A stretch of DNA of 32,745 nucleotides from NCBI GenBank assembly GCA_016934475.1, contig JAFGST010000178.1, positions 1-32,745 of the forward strand, written 5' to 3'. Made by a program: the position numbers and the translations under genes. This document shows positions 7,995 to 16,678 of this stretch, one piece after another; within the stretch, counting starts at the first letter, position 1, and each line of letters begins with the position of its first letter. The notes below the pieces were generated by a model. It ran no database searches, was not told the DNA's origin, and saw nothing but the letters and a program-made list of their open reading frames with translations. This DNA is from Candidatus Aminicenantota bacterium (lineage in GTDB: Bacteria > Acidobacteriota > Aminicenantia > UBA2199).

Positions 7995-10900
7995 TTACAG
8001 CACGATGCCCACGCCCAGGTTCAGCTCCAGCCCGGTCAGGTTCAGCGGATCGTCCAGGTCGGAATCGGGGTAGATGTCCTTGGAGGCCAGGTTGAACTTC
8101 ACGAACATCTGGGCGAACACCTTCTTGGAAAGCCAGTAATGTCCCCCGGCCAGGGCGTTGGCCCCGATGATCGTGGTCTTGATGTCCCCGGCCGGATTGA
8201 TGTCCTTGACCAGGAAGACGCTGGGCCCGGCGCCGGCAAAGACGCTGAGCTTGTCCTGCTTCACCAGGAAGTAGCGCACGGCGGCTGAAAGAGGGATCAT
8301 CCGGAACTTCAGTTCCTCGGGGCTCCATTCGGGCTGGTTGTTCTTGGCGGCCATGCCGCCGCTGGCCCAGAAATCGAGCTTGGAGGCGAAGCGGAACGCC
8401 AGCGAGCCGCCGAAGCCGGCCAGCGAGACGTAGGCCTCCTTGAAATTCTTGTCCAGCATCAGGTAATAGGTGCCGTGCGCGGCAAGGCTCAGCCGGCCGC
8501 CGAACAGCCCAGCCCTCTCGACACGGGCGGGCTTCTCCTTGCGGATGCGCTCCGGAACCTTGAAAATAACGATGGAGATCACCCGCTCATCCTTGAGCTC
8601 CAGGCCCATCTCGGCCACGGCGTATTCGTTGACCAGGTCGAGCAGCTGCTTCTGCGTTTCCAGGCCGGAGACGATCCGCACCGCCGGCCGGCCGTCGATC
8701 TCCGTCCGCTCGTACCGGTCGTAGCCCAAGGCTTCGCGGTTGGCCTCCAGGTAGGCGATAAAGGCATCGATCCCCGGCAGTTGCGGCTGGGCCGGCTCCT
8801 CGGGCTTTGGCGCCGGCTTTTCCGCCTGCAGCGCCTCCTTCTCCCTGGCCAGCTGCTCCTCGTCGACAACGCGCACCTTCTTGCCCTCGGCCAGGCACTC
8901 GAAGCCCGAGACGACCAGGGGCAGGCCGACGCCGAGCCCCTTGGGCACCAGCGTGCGGCCGGCCTCGGTGGCGCCCGTCGTCACGTAGGTTTTCCGGGCT
9001 TTCTTCTTCTCGACCACGAAGACGAAGTCGCCCAGGCTGTCCTGCTGCAGGGCCGCAACGGGCACGGTGACGGCTTCGGCATGTTCCCTCTTCAGCTTGC
9101 GGACGGTGAACGGGCTGCCGACCTGTATCTGGCCGGCGGCGTTGTCCAGGCGCAGCACCGCTCGGTCATGGCCGGCCTCGACGATCTCGGCACTCGTTTC
9201 CGCCTCCTGCCCGGCGAACGTTCCCCCGGCCTGCTCGCCCTCGAGGAAGCGGGCGCTGTCGGCGTCCAGGGCGATGGTCACCAGCAGCTGCTGCTCGGTC
9301 ACGATCTCCAGCAGGGGCACGCCGGCGGCGATCTCGGCTCCCGGCGCGGCCTGCAGGCTCCGGACGACTCCCGCGACCGGGGCGGAGAATGCCTGGACAA
9401 AGGGCGCGGCCTTTTCCTCCAGCAGGGCCAGCGCTTTCTGGTACTCGCGCTCGGCGGCCTGGATGGCCCGCTCGTTCCGCACCTTGGCGTTCTGGCGGGC
9501 GACGAGCGCCTGATGCCTGCGCTCGGCTTCCCGGCGCAGCCCGGCGACTTCGTCGCTCTCGCCGACGGTGAGCACGAAAAGCTCCTGGTCGCGCTGCACC
9601 TGGGCACCTTCCTCCACCTTGAGGGCATGGAGCACGCCCGGCGCCGGTGCGGCGACGACGACCGTCTCGGCCAGGGCCGGCGCCGTGTAATAGCCGTATT
9701 CCCGGAAGGTCTCCGCGCGCGTGAGCTCGACCAGCACCGGAACCTTCCGCGGGCAGGCGGACTTTTTCGCCTCGGCGGCCGCTTTTTTCTTCTCGGCCCG
9801 GGCCGCCTTGGCGGCTTCGGCCTCGGCCTTCTTGGCGGCCAGCTTTTCCTGCTTCTCCTTTTCCCGCTGGGCCTTGGCCTCCTTGCGGGCGGCTTCGTCT
9901 TCCTGTTTCTTCCGCAGCTCGGCCTCGGCGGCGGCCTTCCTGGCCTCCTCCTTCTCCAGCCGCTCCTTTTCCTTCCTGGCCTTGGCCTCGTCCGCGCGCG
10001 CGGCGGCCTCGGCCTTCTTGTCGCCCAGATCGGCCGCGATGGCGGATTCGGCGGCCGGCGCAGGCGTCACGGCGACCTTGATCTTTTTGTTGTCGGAAAG
10101 GCACTCGAAGCCGGAAACGATGATCTGGGATCCCGGCGAGAGCCCCTTTTCGATCCGCGTGCGCCCGGCTTCGCTGGCGCCGAGGGTCACATATATCTTC
10201 TTGGCCCTTTTCTTCTCGGCGACGTAGACGAAATCGCCCAGGCTGTCCTGCTCCACGGCGCCGTCGGGGATCGCGATGGCCTCGGCATGCTCGACGATCC
10301 TCTTGCGGCTGTGAACGATCACGCCCTCGCGCAGCTGCCCCTGGGGATTGGCCACGCGGAGTCGCACCCCACCGTCGCCGGCCGAGACGACCTCGGCCTG
10401 AAGCTCGCCTTCCTGGTCCTCGACCGCGGCTGGAAGCGTCTCGCCGACCGTGAACAAGGAGGCGTTCCCGGTCTTGGATTCGACCCGCAGGTTCAGGGGA
10501 TCGACGATCTCGAAGAGCAGCTCGCCGCTGCCGATCTCGGTGCCGGGGGCCGTCTTGACGCGGACGATGCCGGCCAGCGGAGCGGCAACGACGTGTCCGG
10601 CCAGGGAGCGAGCCTGCTCCAAGCTGGCCAGCGCCGCCTGGTAGTCCTTCTCGGCTACTTGGATGGCCCGCTCGCTCTTCTCCTTCCAGTTCTGCCGCGC
10701 GGTCAAAATCTTTTTCCTGCGGGCTACCTCCTGCTCGAGCGCCTGGACCTTCTCATCCTGGCCAGCGTTCAACACGGCCAGTTCCTGCCCGCTGTCGACC
10801 AGGCTGCCCTCGGCGACCTGGACCTGGGAGACGACGCCGGCGACGGGGCTGAGGATGGGGACCACCTCGGGCCGCGCCGCTCCCTTCAGGCGGGCGTATT

Positions 10901-11063
10901 CGGAAAACGGGGCCGGCTGGACGGTCTCCACTTCGACCGGCACCCGCCCCGGGCATTTCACTTTTTCCTGTTCCGTGCCCTGGGCGTCCGCGGCGACGGC
11001 CGCCAGCGAACCCCCGAGCACCAAGATCACTGCCAGAAATAACGCAAACACGTTGTTTTTCAT
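7995..11063 (-). CDS. Exported fusion: two tandem RND/HlyD-type periplasmic adaptor modules, Ala/Lys/Glu-rich linker, C-terminal outer-membrane beta-barrel-like domain
   Basis: Signal peptide MKNNVFALFLAVILVLGGSLAAVAA. Each module has split lipoyl halves, a coiled coil and a membrane-proximal end (SLGDFVYVAEKKRAKKIYVTLGASEAGRTRIEKGL...SGFECL / SLGDFVFVVEKKKARKTYVTTGATEAGRTLVPKGL...SGFECL). C-terminus ends LNLTGLELNLGVGIVL. Good RBS aaaggag. Confidence 0.8.
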   Translation of the reverse strand: MKNNVFALFLAVILVLGGSLAAVAADAQGTEQEKVKCPGRVPVEVETVQPAPFSEYARLKGAARPEVVPILSPVAGVVSQVQVAEGSLVDSGQELAVLNAGQDEKVQALEQEVARRKKILTARQNWKEKSERAIQVAEKDYQAALASLEQARSLAGHVVAAPLAGIVRVKTAPGTEIGSGELLFEIVDPLNLRVESKTGNASLFTVGETLPAAVEDQEGELQAEVVSAGDGGVRLRVANPQGQLREGVIVHSRKRIVEHAEAIAIPDGAVEQDSLGDFVYVAEKKRAKKIYVTLGASEAGRTRIEKGLSPGSQIIVSGFECLSDNKKIKVAVTPAPAAESAIAADLGDKKAEAAARADEAKARKEKERLEKEEARKAAAEAELRKKQEDEAARKEAKAQREKEKQEKLAAKKAEAEAAKAARAEKKKAAAEAKKSACPRKVPVLVELTRAETFREYGYYTAPALAETVVVAAPAPGVLHALKVEEGAQVQRDQELFVLTVGESDEVAGLRREAERRHQALVARQNAKVRNERAIQAAEREYQKALALLEEKAAPFVQAFSAPVAGVVRSLQAAPGAEIAAGVPLLEIVTEQQLLVTIALDADSARFLEGEQAGGTFAGQEAETSAEIVEAGHDRAVLRLDNAAGQIQVGSPFTVRKLKREHAEAVTVPVAALQQDSLGDFVFVVEKKKARKTYVTTGATEAGRTLVPKGLGVGLPLVVSGFECLAEGKKVRVVDEEQLAREKEALQAEKPAPKPEEPAQPQLPGIDAFIAYLEANREALGYDRYERTEIDGRPAVRIVSGLETQKQLLDLVNEYAVAEMGLELKDERVISIVIFKVPERIRKEKPARVERAGLFGGRLSLAAHGTYYLMLDKNFKEAYVSLAGFGGSLAFRFASKLDFWASGGMAAKNNQPEWSPEELKFRMIPLSAAVRYFLVKQDKLSVFAGAGPSVFLVKDINPAGDIKTTIIGANALAGGHYWLSKKVFAQMFVKFNLASKDIYPDSDLDDPLNLTGLELNLGVGIVL
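8866..10961 (-). repeat. Internal tandem duplication of about 0.9-kb adaptor modules, unit spacing about 1.2 kb
   Basis: Module 1 about 10961-10070, module 2 about 9764-8866; similar at protein level and patchily at DNA level (tcgcccaggctgtcctgct occurs in both). Confidence 0.8.
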
Positions 11064-11133
11064 CGCTGCTCCTTTACTGCGATTGGATTCGGCTGTCCAC
11101 GGTCATCGGTCTTCGTCGCGCGATTCCGATCCG

Positions 11134-12870
11134 CTAGAAATTATCGTAGGGGCTCTTGTGGCCCTGGTCGTCGACCGCCGACACGGCGTAATAGTAGGTC
11201 TTGTCGGCATCGATGGCGACGTCGGCGAAGGCCCGCTTGTCGGCGTTCACCTCGGCAATCTCCTGATACTCGCCGTCGCCCTCGCGGCGGAAGATCTTGT
11301 ACTTGACGATGGTGTAGCCGGCGGCGTCGTTCTTGGGATTGGGCTCCCAGGTGACGACGTTACCCTGGCGGTTGAAGACCAGCGTCTGGACCGGCTGGAT
11401 GGACCAGGTGGCCGGCGCCGTGTAGAGGGCCTTGACGTTGATGACCTTCTCGGCGGAGCCGCGGCCGTTCTTGTCGTCGATGACCGTCAGGCGCACACGG
11501 ACGTTGTTGTAGCTCTTGTTGAAGCGGTAGGTGATGCTGGCGCCATCGAGCGTCACGTTGTCCTGGATCACCTTCCACTCGTAGCGGACGATGGAGCCGT
11601 CCTTGTCGCTGCTGCCATTGGCGTTGAAGGCGACCTCCTCGTCCCAGAACACCGTGTCCTTGTCGGCGTTGATCACGGCGACCGGCAGATCATTGAGCAC
11701 CAAGGGGTCACTGAGAATGAGGTATACGGCCCCACCCATGTTGTAAGAAAAGGCGCCGATGTCGCTGTTGCTCAGGTCCACCATGGGATTGTCGAGCTTC
11801 CCCGAAGCCCCGGGAACCTGAACCACGCCCGCGGGATTCCAAAGGCCGTTTTTCCGCCAATTGAACAGGAAGTCCGTCGCAACCGATTTGAAGACCGCAC
11901 AGGTGACAATCATATTCTTGTTGTCTTTGACCGCCACTTCGACATTCTGGTATTTCTTTGGCCCGCCACTTACACTCTCCCTTGCAGAGAACCGGTTCCC
12001 AAGCCAGTACTTGTAAACGACATGGCGTGAACCAGGATCCGCCCCATCGTTGGCCATGTAAAAATAATGGGGATCACCGTTCTGGTCCAGGTCGATAGCC
12101 GGGCGGTGGATCCCTCCCTTGACATCGATCGCTGTCCATTTGGCACCAGGCGTGTTTTCGCGCCGGGCATAATAAACGGTGTAAGCACCCAGCAACTGCT
12201 GCCAGCCGATATGCACATAGTTTTGATCCACACACAGGCTTGGATGCTTGCTCCGGCCACCCACCGGCCACTCTTCCTCGGTGACCTTGGTTCCGTAGCG
12301 GCTTAGGAACTTGCAGCGCGCGCTCGGCCAAACCATGAAGGCCGTGAATACATTGCCATCGTTGTCCACGGCAATCTTCAGGTTATCGATCTTCTCTTTG
12401 TTGAAACTGCTGGGATCGAGGGTGCCGGGGATATTCATATCTTTGATAACCTGAACGGGCGAAAAAGTGCCGTTATCGTAAGAACGGTACATGATCGACT
12501 GAATTTCCGCATTGGCATGAGTCGCCTCGGCCCACGTGATATGCACGACTCCGTCTTCGGTGATGTACATATCCGGTTCATAGCAGAACCTCTTTCCATC
12601 CGAAACCTTGCCGATTTTCTCTCCTTTCAGGCCAACCCCTGCATATCGGAAAAGATATACGTCCTTCCGCTCCAGATCTGCGTTATGGGCCATGCAGGTG
12701 ATGTATACGGCACCAGAGGGATGGAACCTCACAGGCACTTTATCCTGGAAATTCAAATTGGCCTCGGCGCCGATGAGGATTGGGCCGATCCATGCGCCAA
12801 GCGAGGCGGAAACACCGGCAAAGACAAGTATTCCCACCACACTCAACGATAGCCATTTGTGAAAACGCAT
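11134..12870 (-). CDS. Exported beta-propeller-like protein with PKD-like and Fn3-like domains (paralogue B)
   Basis: Shares GRSKHP, GIHRP, YKYWLGN.FS, YYYAVSAVD with the 3656-5464 protein; signal peptide; gaggag RBS. Confidence 0.75.
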   Translation of the reverse strand: MRFHKWLSLSVVGILVFAGVSASLGAWIGPILIGAEANLNFQDKVPVRFHPSGAVYITCMAHNADLERKDVYLFRYAGVGLKGEKIGKVSDGKRFCYEPDMYITEDGVVHITWAEATHANAEIQSIMYRSYDNGTFSPVQVIKDMNIPGTLDPSSFNKEKIDNLKIAVDNDGNVFTAFMVWPSARCKFLSRYGTKVTEEEWPVGGRSKHPSLCVDQNYVHIGWQQLLGAYTVYYARRENTPGAKWTAIDVKGGIHRPAIDLDQNGDPHYFYMANDGADPGSRHVVYKYWLGNRFSARESVSGGPKKYQNVEVAVKDNKNMIVTCAVFKSVATDFLFNWRKNGLWNPAGVVQVPGASGKLDNPMVDLSNSDIGAFSYNMGGAVYLILSDPLVLNDLPVAVINADKDTVFWDEEVAFNANGSSDKDGSIVRYEWKVIQDNVTLDGASITYRFNKSYNNVRVRLTVIDDKNGRGSAEKVINVKALYTAPATWSIQPVQTLVFNRQGNVVTWEPNPKNDAAGYTIVKYKIFRREGDGEYQEIAEVNADKRAFADVAIDADKTYYYAVSAVDDQGHKSPYDNF

Positions 12871-12913
12871 TGGTCAACTCCTCAATTTTTGATTTTTATA
12901 ATCGGTGAATTGT

Positions 12914-12943
12914 ATTATATCAATAAATTCCTGGAAAAATCAA
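12914..12943 (-). promoter_or_regulatory. Putative sigma70-type promoter for 12870(-)
   Basis: Minus strand TTGATT (12943-12938), 18-nt spacer, TATAAT (12919-12914). Confidence 0.6.
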
Positions 12944-13013
12944 CCCCCAAAATTCATCAATCGTACTAGGCTATTCTCCTCTCTCGCCGGGACCCCAATG
13001 AATGGCGGCCGGC

Positions 13014-14396
13014 TCACAGGTAGCCGAGGGTTTCCAGGCTCTTCTTCTCCTTCTCGCTGAGCGCGCCCTGCCGGCCGGCGGTTGGGGCGCGGAAGAGGTC
13101 GCCGAAGCGGTCGATGAACGCGTCGTACTGGGCGTCCATGGCCCGGGCCGCGGCCGCGTTGCGGCCGTAGACGTTGCTCGTTTCCCGCGGATCGGCGAAC
13201 AGGTCGAAAAAATGAAGCGGCGCCAGCTTCAGCTTCCTGGACAGCCTGGGCGACAGGCTGACGAAGTGCTGGCGGTCGCGGACCACGGCGTGGCTGCCGA
13301 TGCCCACGATGTGCAGCAGGCGGCCGGGGCGCGGGGCGAACAGGCTGATCCCCTGCAGCGGGTAGGGCGGCTGCTTGCCCAGGAGCTCCAGGATGGTGGG
13401 ATAGACGTCCATGACGCTGACCGGGGTGCGGACCCTCTGCGCCTTGCGCCCCGGGAAATGGGCGATCAGGGGCACGCGGGCCCCGGCGGTGAAGGTCAGC
13501 GCGCCGTGGTCGAAGAAGTAGTTGCGCTCCCCCAGGTCCTCGCCGTGGTCGGCGATGACGATGACGACGGTGTCCTTGTCCAGGCCGCGGGCGAAGACGA
13601 CGTCGATGATCCTGCCGATCTCGGAGTCGACGTAGCGCACGGCACCGTCGTACCTCGCAAGATAGACGCCCTCGTGGAAGACGTTGTTTCGTTCGATCTC
13701 GGCGCGCACGCGCTTGGGCAGGATGTAGTTCTCCAGCTCACGCAGGTCGCGCCCGGGGGGATAGTCGCGGACGAACCCGGCCGGGGGCATGTAGGGGGTG
13801 TGCGGCTCGATGTAGTTCACCCACATGAAGAAGGGGCGCTGGCGCGGCCGGCCGAGGAACTCCAGGACGCGGGCGGTGATGAAGGCGGTGGAGCCGCTCT
13901 TGTCCTCCACCTGGTTCCAGACCTCGGTGAAGGAGTCGAATCCCTGGTTGAACTTGAAGAAGCTCGAGACGTTGGCGTTGTCGACGACGGCGGCGGTCTC
14001 GTAGCCCTCGACCTTCAGCAGCTCGGCCAGGGTCAGGTACTTCTCGTTCAGCGTGCCGCGGTTGGGCTTGGTCTTGTGCACGTGGGGATGGAGCCCGGTC
14101 ATCATGGAGGCGAACGAAGCCGACGTCTTGGGGATGGGGCAGAAGGCGTGCTCGAAGAAAACGCTCCGGCGGGCGAAGGCGTCGAGGCGCGGGCTGGTCG
14201 CCTGCGCATAGCCGTAGCAGCCGAGGTGATCGGCGCGCAGGGTGTCGACGGCGATCAGCAGCACGTTGGGCTTCTGCGGCGCCGGCGGGACCTTGCCCTT
14301 GCCGCACGATGCCAGGAGCATCGCCGCGAGAAGCAGCGGCATCCACGGGATCCGCCCCCGGGACGGACGATTCGTGAGCCCCATTCTCCGCTTCAT
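13014..14396 (-). CDS. Sulfatase-family (alkaline phosphatase superfamily) lipoprotein with non-canonical active site
   Basis: Lipobox LLASC; PNVLLIAVDTLRADHLGCYGY; PKTSASFASMMTGLHPHVH; VIVIADHGEDLGE. Start 14396 within the longer 13014..15359 frame; TGATG coupling with upstream gene. Confidence 0.88.
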   Translation of the reverse strand: MKRRMGLTNRPSRGRIPWMPLLLAAMLLASCGKGKVPPAPQKPNVLLIAVDTLRADHLGCYGYAQATSPRLDAFARRSVFFEHAFCPIPKTSASFASMMTGLHPHVHKTKPNRGTLNEKYLTLAELLKVEGYETAAVVDNANVSSFFKFNQGFDSFTEVWNQVEDKSGSTAFITARVLEFLGRPRQRPFFMWVNYIEPHTPYMPPAGFVRDYPPGRDLRELENYILPKRVRAEIERNNVFHEGVYLARYDGAVRYVDSEIGRIIDVVFARGLDKDTVVIVIADHGEDLGERNYFFDHGALTFTAGARVPLIAHFPGRKAQRVRTPVSVMDVYPTILELLGKQPPYPLQGISLFAPRPGRLLHIVGIGSHAVVRDRQHFVSLSPRLSRKLKLAPLHFFDLFADPRETSNVYGRNAAAARAMDAQYDAFIDRFGDLFRAPTAGRQGALSEKEKKSLETLGYL

Positions 14397-15718
14397 CAGT
14401 TGATGTACCCCAGGGCCTTCAACTCCTCGAGGGTGTCCTGGTCCGAGGCGTTGCGGGCGACGCTTTTCTTGTCCCGGTCGAGGCGGTAGGTCGTGGTCCT
14501 GACCTTCCGGCTCAGCTTGAAGACGTCGCGCAGCGGCTTGCCGTCCATGTTCTTGTCCAGCGGCAGGCCCATCAGGTACAGGACGGTAGGGGCGATGTCG
14601 TAGATGCAGGCGCTCGTCTTCCCCGGTCTCACCGCGGGGCCCTTGATCATCAGGATGCCCGGCGGGGGCTCCATGCCCTCGGGGAGGTTGTAGTGGTTGT
14701 AGCCGCCGCCGTAGAGGCTGAAGCCGTGGTCGGACATGACGAGGAAATAGGCGTCCTTGAACTTGGGATCGCTGACGTATTTCTGCAGCAGGCGGTCCAT
14801 GTAGCGGTACACCGGCTCCATCAAGCGCGAGATGCGACCGATGATCTCGCGGCGCTTTTCCTCCGAGATCCGCCAATCCTTGCCCTCGTAGAACACCCCC
14901 TCCAGCTCCTCGTCGGGGATCAGCCCCAGGACGAAATGCTGGAAGACGTCGGGAAGACGGAAATAGGTCATGTAGAGGTCGGCTTCCTTGGTCTTGAACA
15001 GGGTGTCGGTCACGTCCTCGACCAGCGCGTCCTGCTTGACGAAGGTGCGCGAATTGCCCAGGGTGAACGATTTCTTGAAGTTGCTGTCCGGGTGCAGCTT
15101 CTGGAACATCTCCGGAAAATCGGGAAGCCCGGTGCGCTCGAGGATCTCCCGGTAGTCGCGGCGCACCACCTGCTTCAGGCGGTAAAAATCGATCGAGGGC
15201 TGCACCGTGTCGACGCATTCGTTGGCCGCCTCGGGCTTCTTGTTCAGGATCTGGCGGAAGCGGTCCGAGACCATCACGCCGTCGAACTGGTCGGGGGGGT
15301 AGGTCACGAACCAGTTGATCACCACGGTGCGCAGGCCGAAGCGGTCCAGCATGTGCCACAGGGAGGGCTCGCGCTTCTCGGCGTTGGAGTACGGCACCTG
15401 GATGTTGTTGGCCTTGACGAAGGCGAAATCGAGAATGCCGTGTTTCAGCATGGTCTTGCCCGTGGCGATGTTGGTCCAGACCACCGCCGACTTGGTGGGC
15501 CGGTCGGTCTGGAAGTCGGCCCAGGCGCTTTCCTTCTTCATTTTCTGGATGAACGGCAGCTTGCCCTCGGCGATCAAGGGGTCGATGGTCGGCCAGTTGG
15601 CCCCGTCGAATCCGAGAACCACCACCCGGACCTTTTCCTTCCCGCCGCCGCCACAGGCCGCCAGCAGCAAGGCGGCGATCGTCAGGACCAGGATTCTCTT
15701 CATAATTTGGATTGCCAT
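14396..15718 (-). CDS. Type I phosphodiesterase/nucleotide pyrophosphatase-like (alkaline phosphatase superfamily) lipoprotein
   Basis: Lipobox LLLAAC; VVVLGFDGANWPTIDPLIAEGKLPFI; DRPTKSAVVWTNIATGK; FLVMSDHGF. Alternative start 15703. Confidence 0.85.
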   Translation of the reverse strand: MAIQIMKRILVLTIAALLLAACGGGGKEKVRVVVLGFDGANWPTIDPLIAEGKLPFIQKMKKESAWADFQTDRPTKSAVVWTNIATGKTMLKHGILDFAFVKANNIQVPYSNAEKREPSLWHMLDRFGLRTVVINWFVTYPPDQFDGVMVSDRFRQILNKKPEAANECVDTVQPSIDFYRLKQVVRRDYREILERTGLPDFPEMFQKLHPDSNFKKSFTLGNSRTFVKQDALVEDVTDTLFKTKEADLYMTYFRLPDVFQHFVLGLIPDEELEGVFYEGKDWRISEEKRREIIGRISRLMEPVYRYMDRLLQKYVSDPKFKDAYFLVMSDHGFSLYGGGYNHYNLPEGMEPPPGILMIKGPAVRPGKTSACIYDIAPTVLYLMGLPLDKNMDGKPLRDVFKLSRKVRTTTYRLDRDKKSVARNASDQDTLEELKALGYIN

Positions 15719-15726
15719 GGTTGTAT

Positions 15727-15753
15727 ATTATAGCGAAAAGCGCCGCGTGTCAA
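15727..15753 (-). promoter_or_regulatory. Putative leaderless promoter for 15718(-)
   Basis: Minus strand TTGACA (15753-15748) and TATAAT (15732-15727), spacer 15 nt (17 nt if -10 is read as TAATAT); 8 nt to ATG 15718. Confidence 0.5.
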
Positions 15754-15816
15754 GGCGCAAATCGCGAATTCGTCCGCTGGAATCGCGGATCGACTGGGGA
15801 AATGGGTCCCCCGCAC

Positions 15817-15845
15817 TTGAAAAAAAAGCGGCCATGCCTTACAAT
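15817..15845 (+). promoter_or_regulatory. Putative leaderless promoter for 15854(+)
   Basis: TTGAAA (15817-15822), 17-nt spacer, TACAAT (15840-15845), 8 nt to ATG 15854. Confidence 0.6.
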
Positions 15846-15853
15846 GCCGGCAC

Positions 15854-16678
15854 ATGCCGGAAAAAAAGAACGAAGCAACCGCCGCGCCCTGGCAGCTCAA
15901 GATGTTCAACCGTTCGCTGAAGAAGAAGATGAAGGTCGCCGCCCTGGCCCGGCACTTCCCGCCGCTGGCCGGCCGGCGCTGCCTGCTGGTCACCTGCGGC
16001 GACAACAACGGCGCCATCAACTACAAGATCCGTGCCATGGGCGGAAGCTGGACCTGGGCCGACTTCGAGGCCCAGGGCATCGCCGGCATGGAGGAGCTCC
16101 TTGGCGAGACGGTGGTCCGGCTGGACCGCGCCGCCGCGCAGCTCCCCTTTGCCGACGGCGAGTTCGACCTGGCCGTCAGCGTCGACGTCCATGAGCACCT
16201 GGAGGATCCGCTGCCCGTGACCCGGGAGCTGGCGCGCGTCACCCGGGCCGGCGGCACGGTGATCCTGACCACGCCCAACGGCAACGAGAGGAAGCTGGCG
16301 GTGCGCATCAAGAAGGCCGTAGGCATGGACGCCCGCGCCTACGGCCACCGCCGCACCGGCTTCGATCTGCCCGACCTGCGGCGCCTCGCCGAGGCCGCAG
16401 GGCTGACCTTCCGCCGCGGGAGCTCCTACGCCCGCTTCTTCACCGAGATGCTCGAGCTGGCGATCAACTTCATGTACGTCAAGGTGCTGGCCAAGAAGAG
16501 CGCGGCTCCGGTCGAGGAGGGGACGATCGCCCCGGTGCGCAGGGACCAGCTCGAGGCCGTGAAGAAGAGCTACCGGGCCTACTCCATCGTCTACCCGTTC
16601 TTCTGGATCGTCTCGCGCCTCGATTACCTGGTCGCCTTCACCCGCGGCTACGCCGTGGTCCTGGAAGCCGGCCGATGA
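15854..16678 (+). CDS. Class I SAM-dependent methyltransferase
   Basis: LPFADGEFDLAVSVDVHEHLEDPLPVTRELARVTRAGGTVILTTPNG. Confidence 0.85.
   Translation: MPEKKNEATAAPWQLKMFNRSLKKKMKVAALARHFPPLAGRRCLLVTCGDNNGAINYKIRAMGGSWTWADFEAQGIAGMEELLGETVVRLDRAAAQLPFADGEFDLAVSVDVHEHLEDPLPVTRELARVTRAGGTVILTTPNGNERKLAVRIKKAVGMDARAYGHRRTGFDLPDLRRLAEAAGLTFRRGSSYARFFTEMLELAINFMYVKVLAKKSAAPVEEGTIAPVRRDQLEAVKKSYRAYSIVYPFFWIVSRLDYLVAFTRGYAVVLEAGR

Noticed and set aside
8475-11042. 855-aa plus-strand ORF
   Set aside because: Antisense to the adaptor-barrel gene, which has signal peptide, RBS and domain structure; the plus frame is a shadow.
14397-15359. N-terminal extension of the 781-aa ORF 13014..15359
   Set aside because: This part is an off-frame reading of the phosphodiesterase gene; the real sulfatase-like protein starts at 14396 with a lipoprotein signal.
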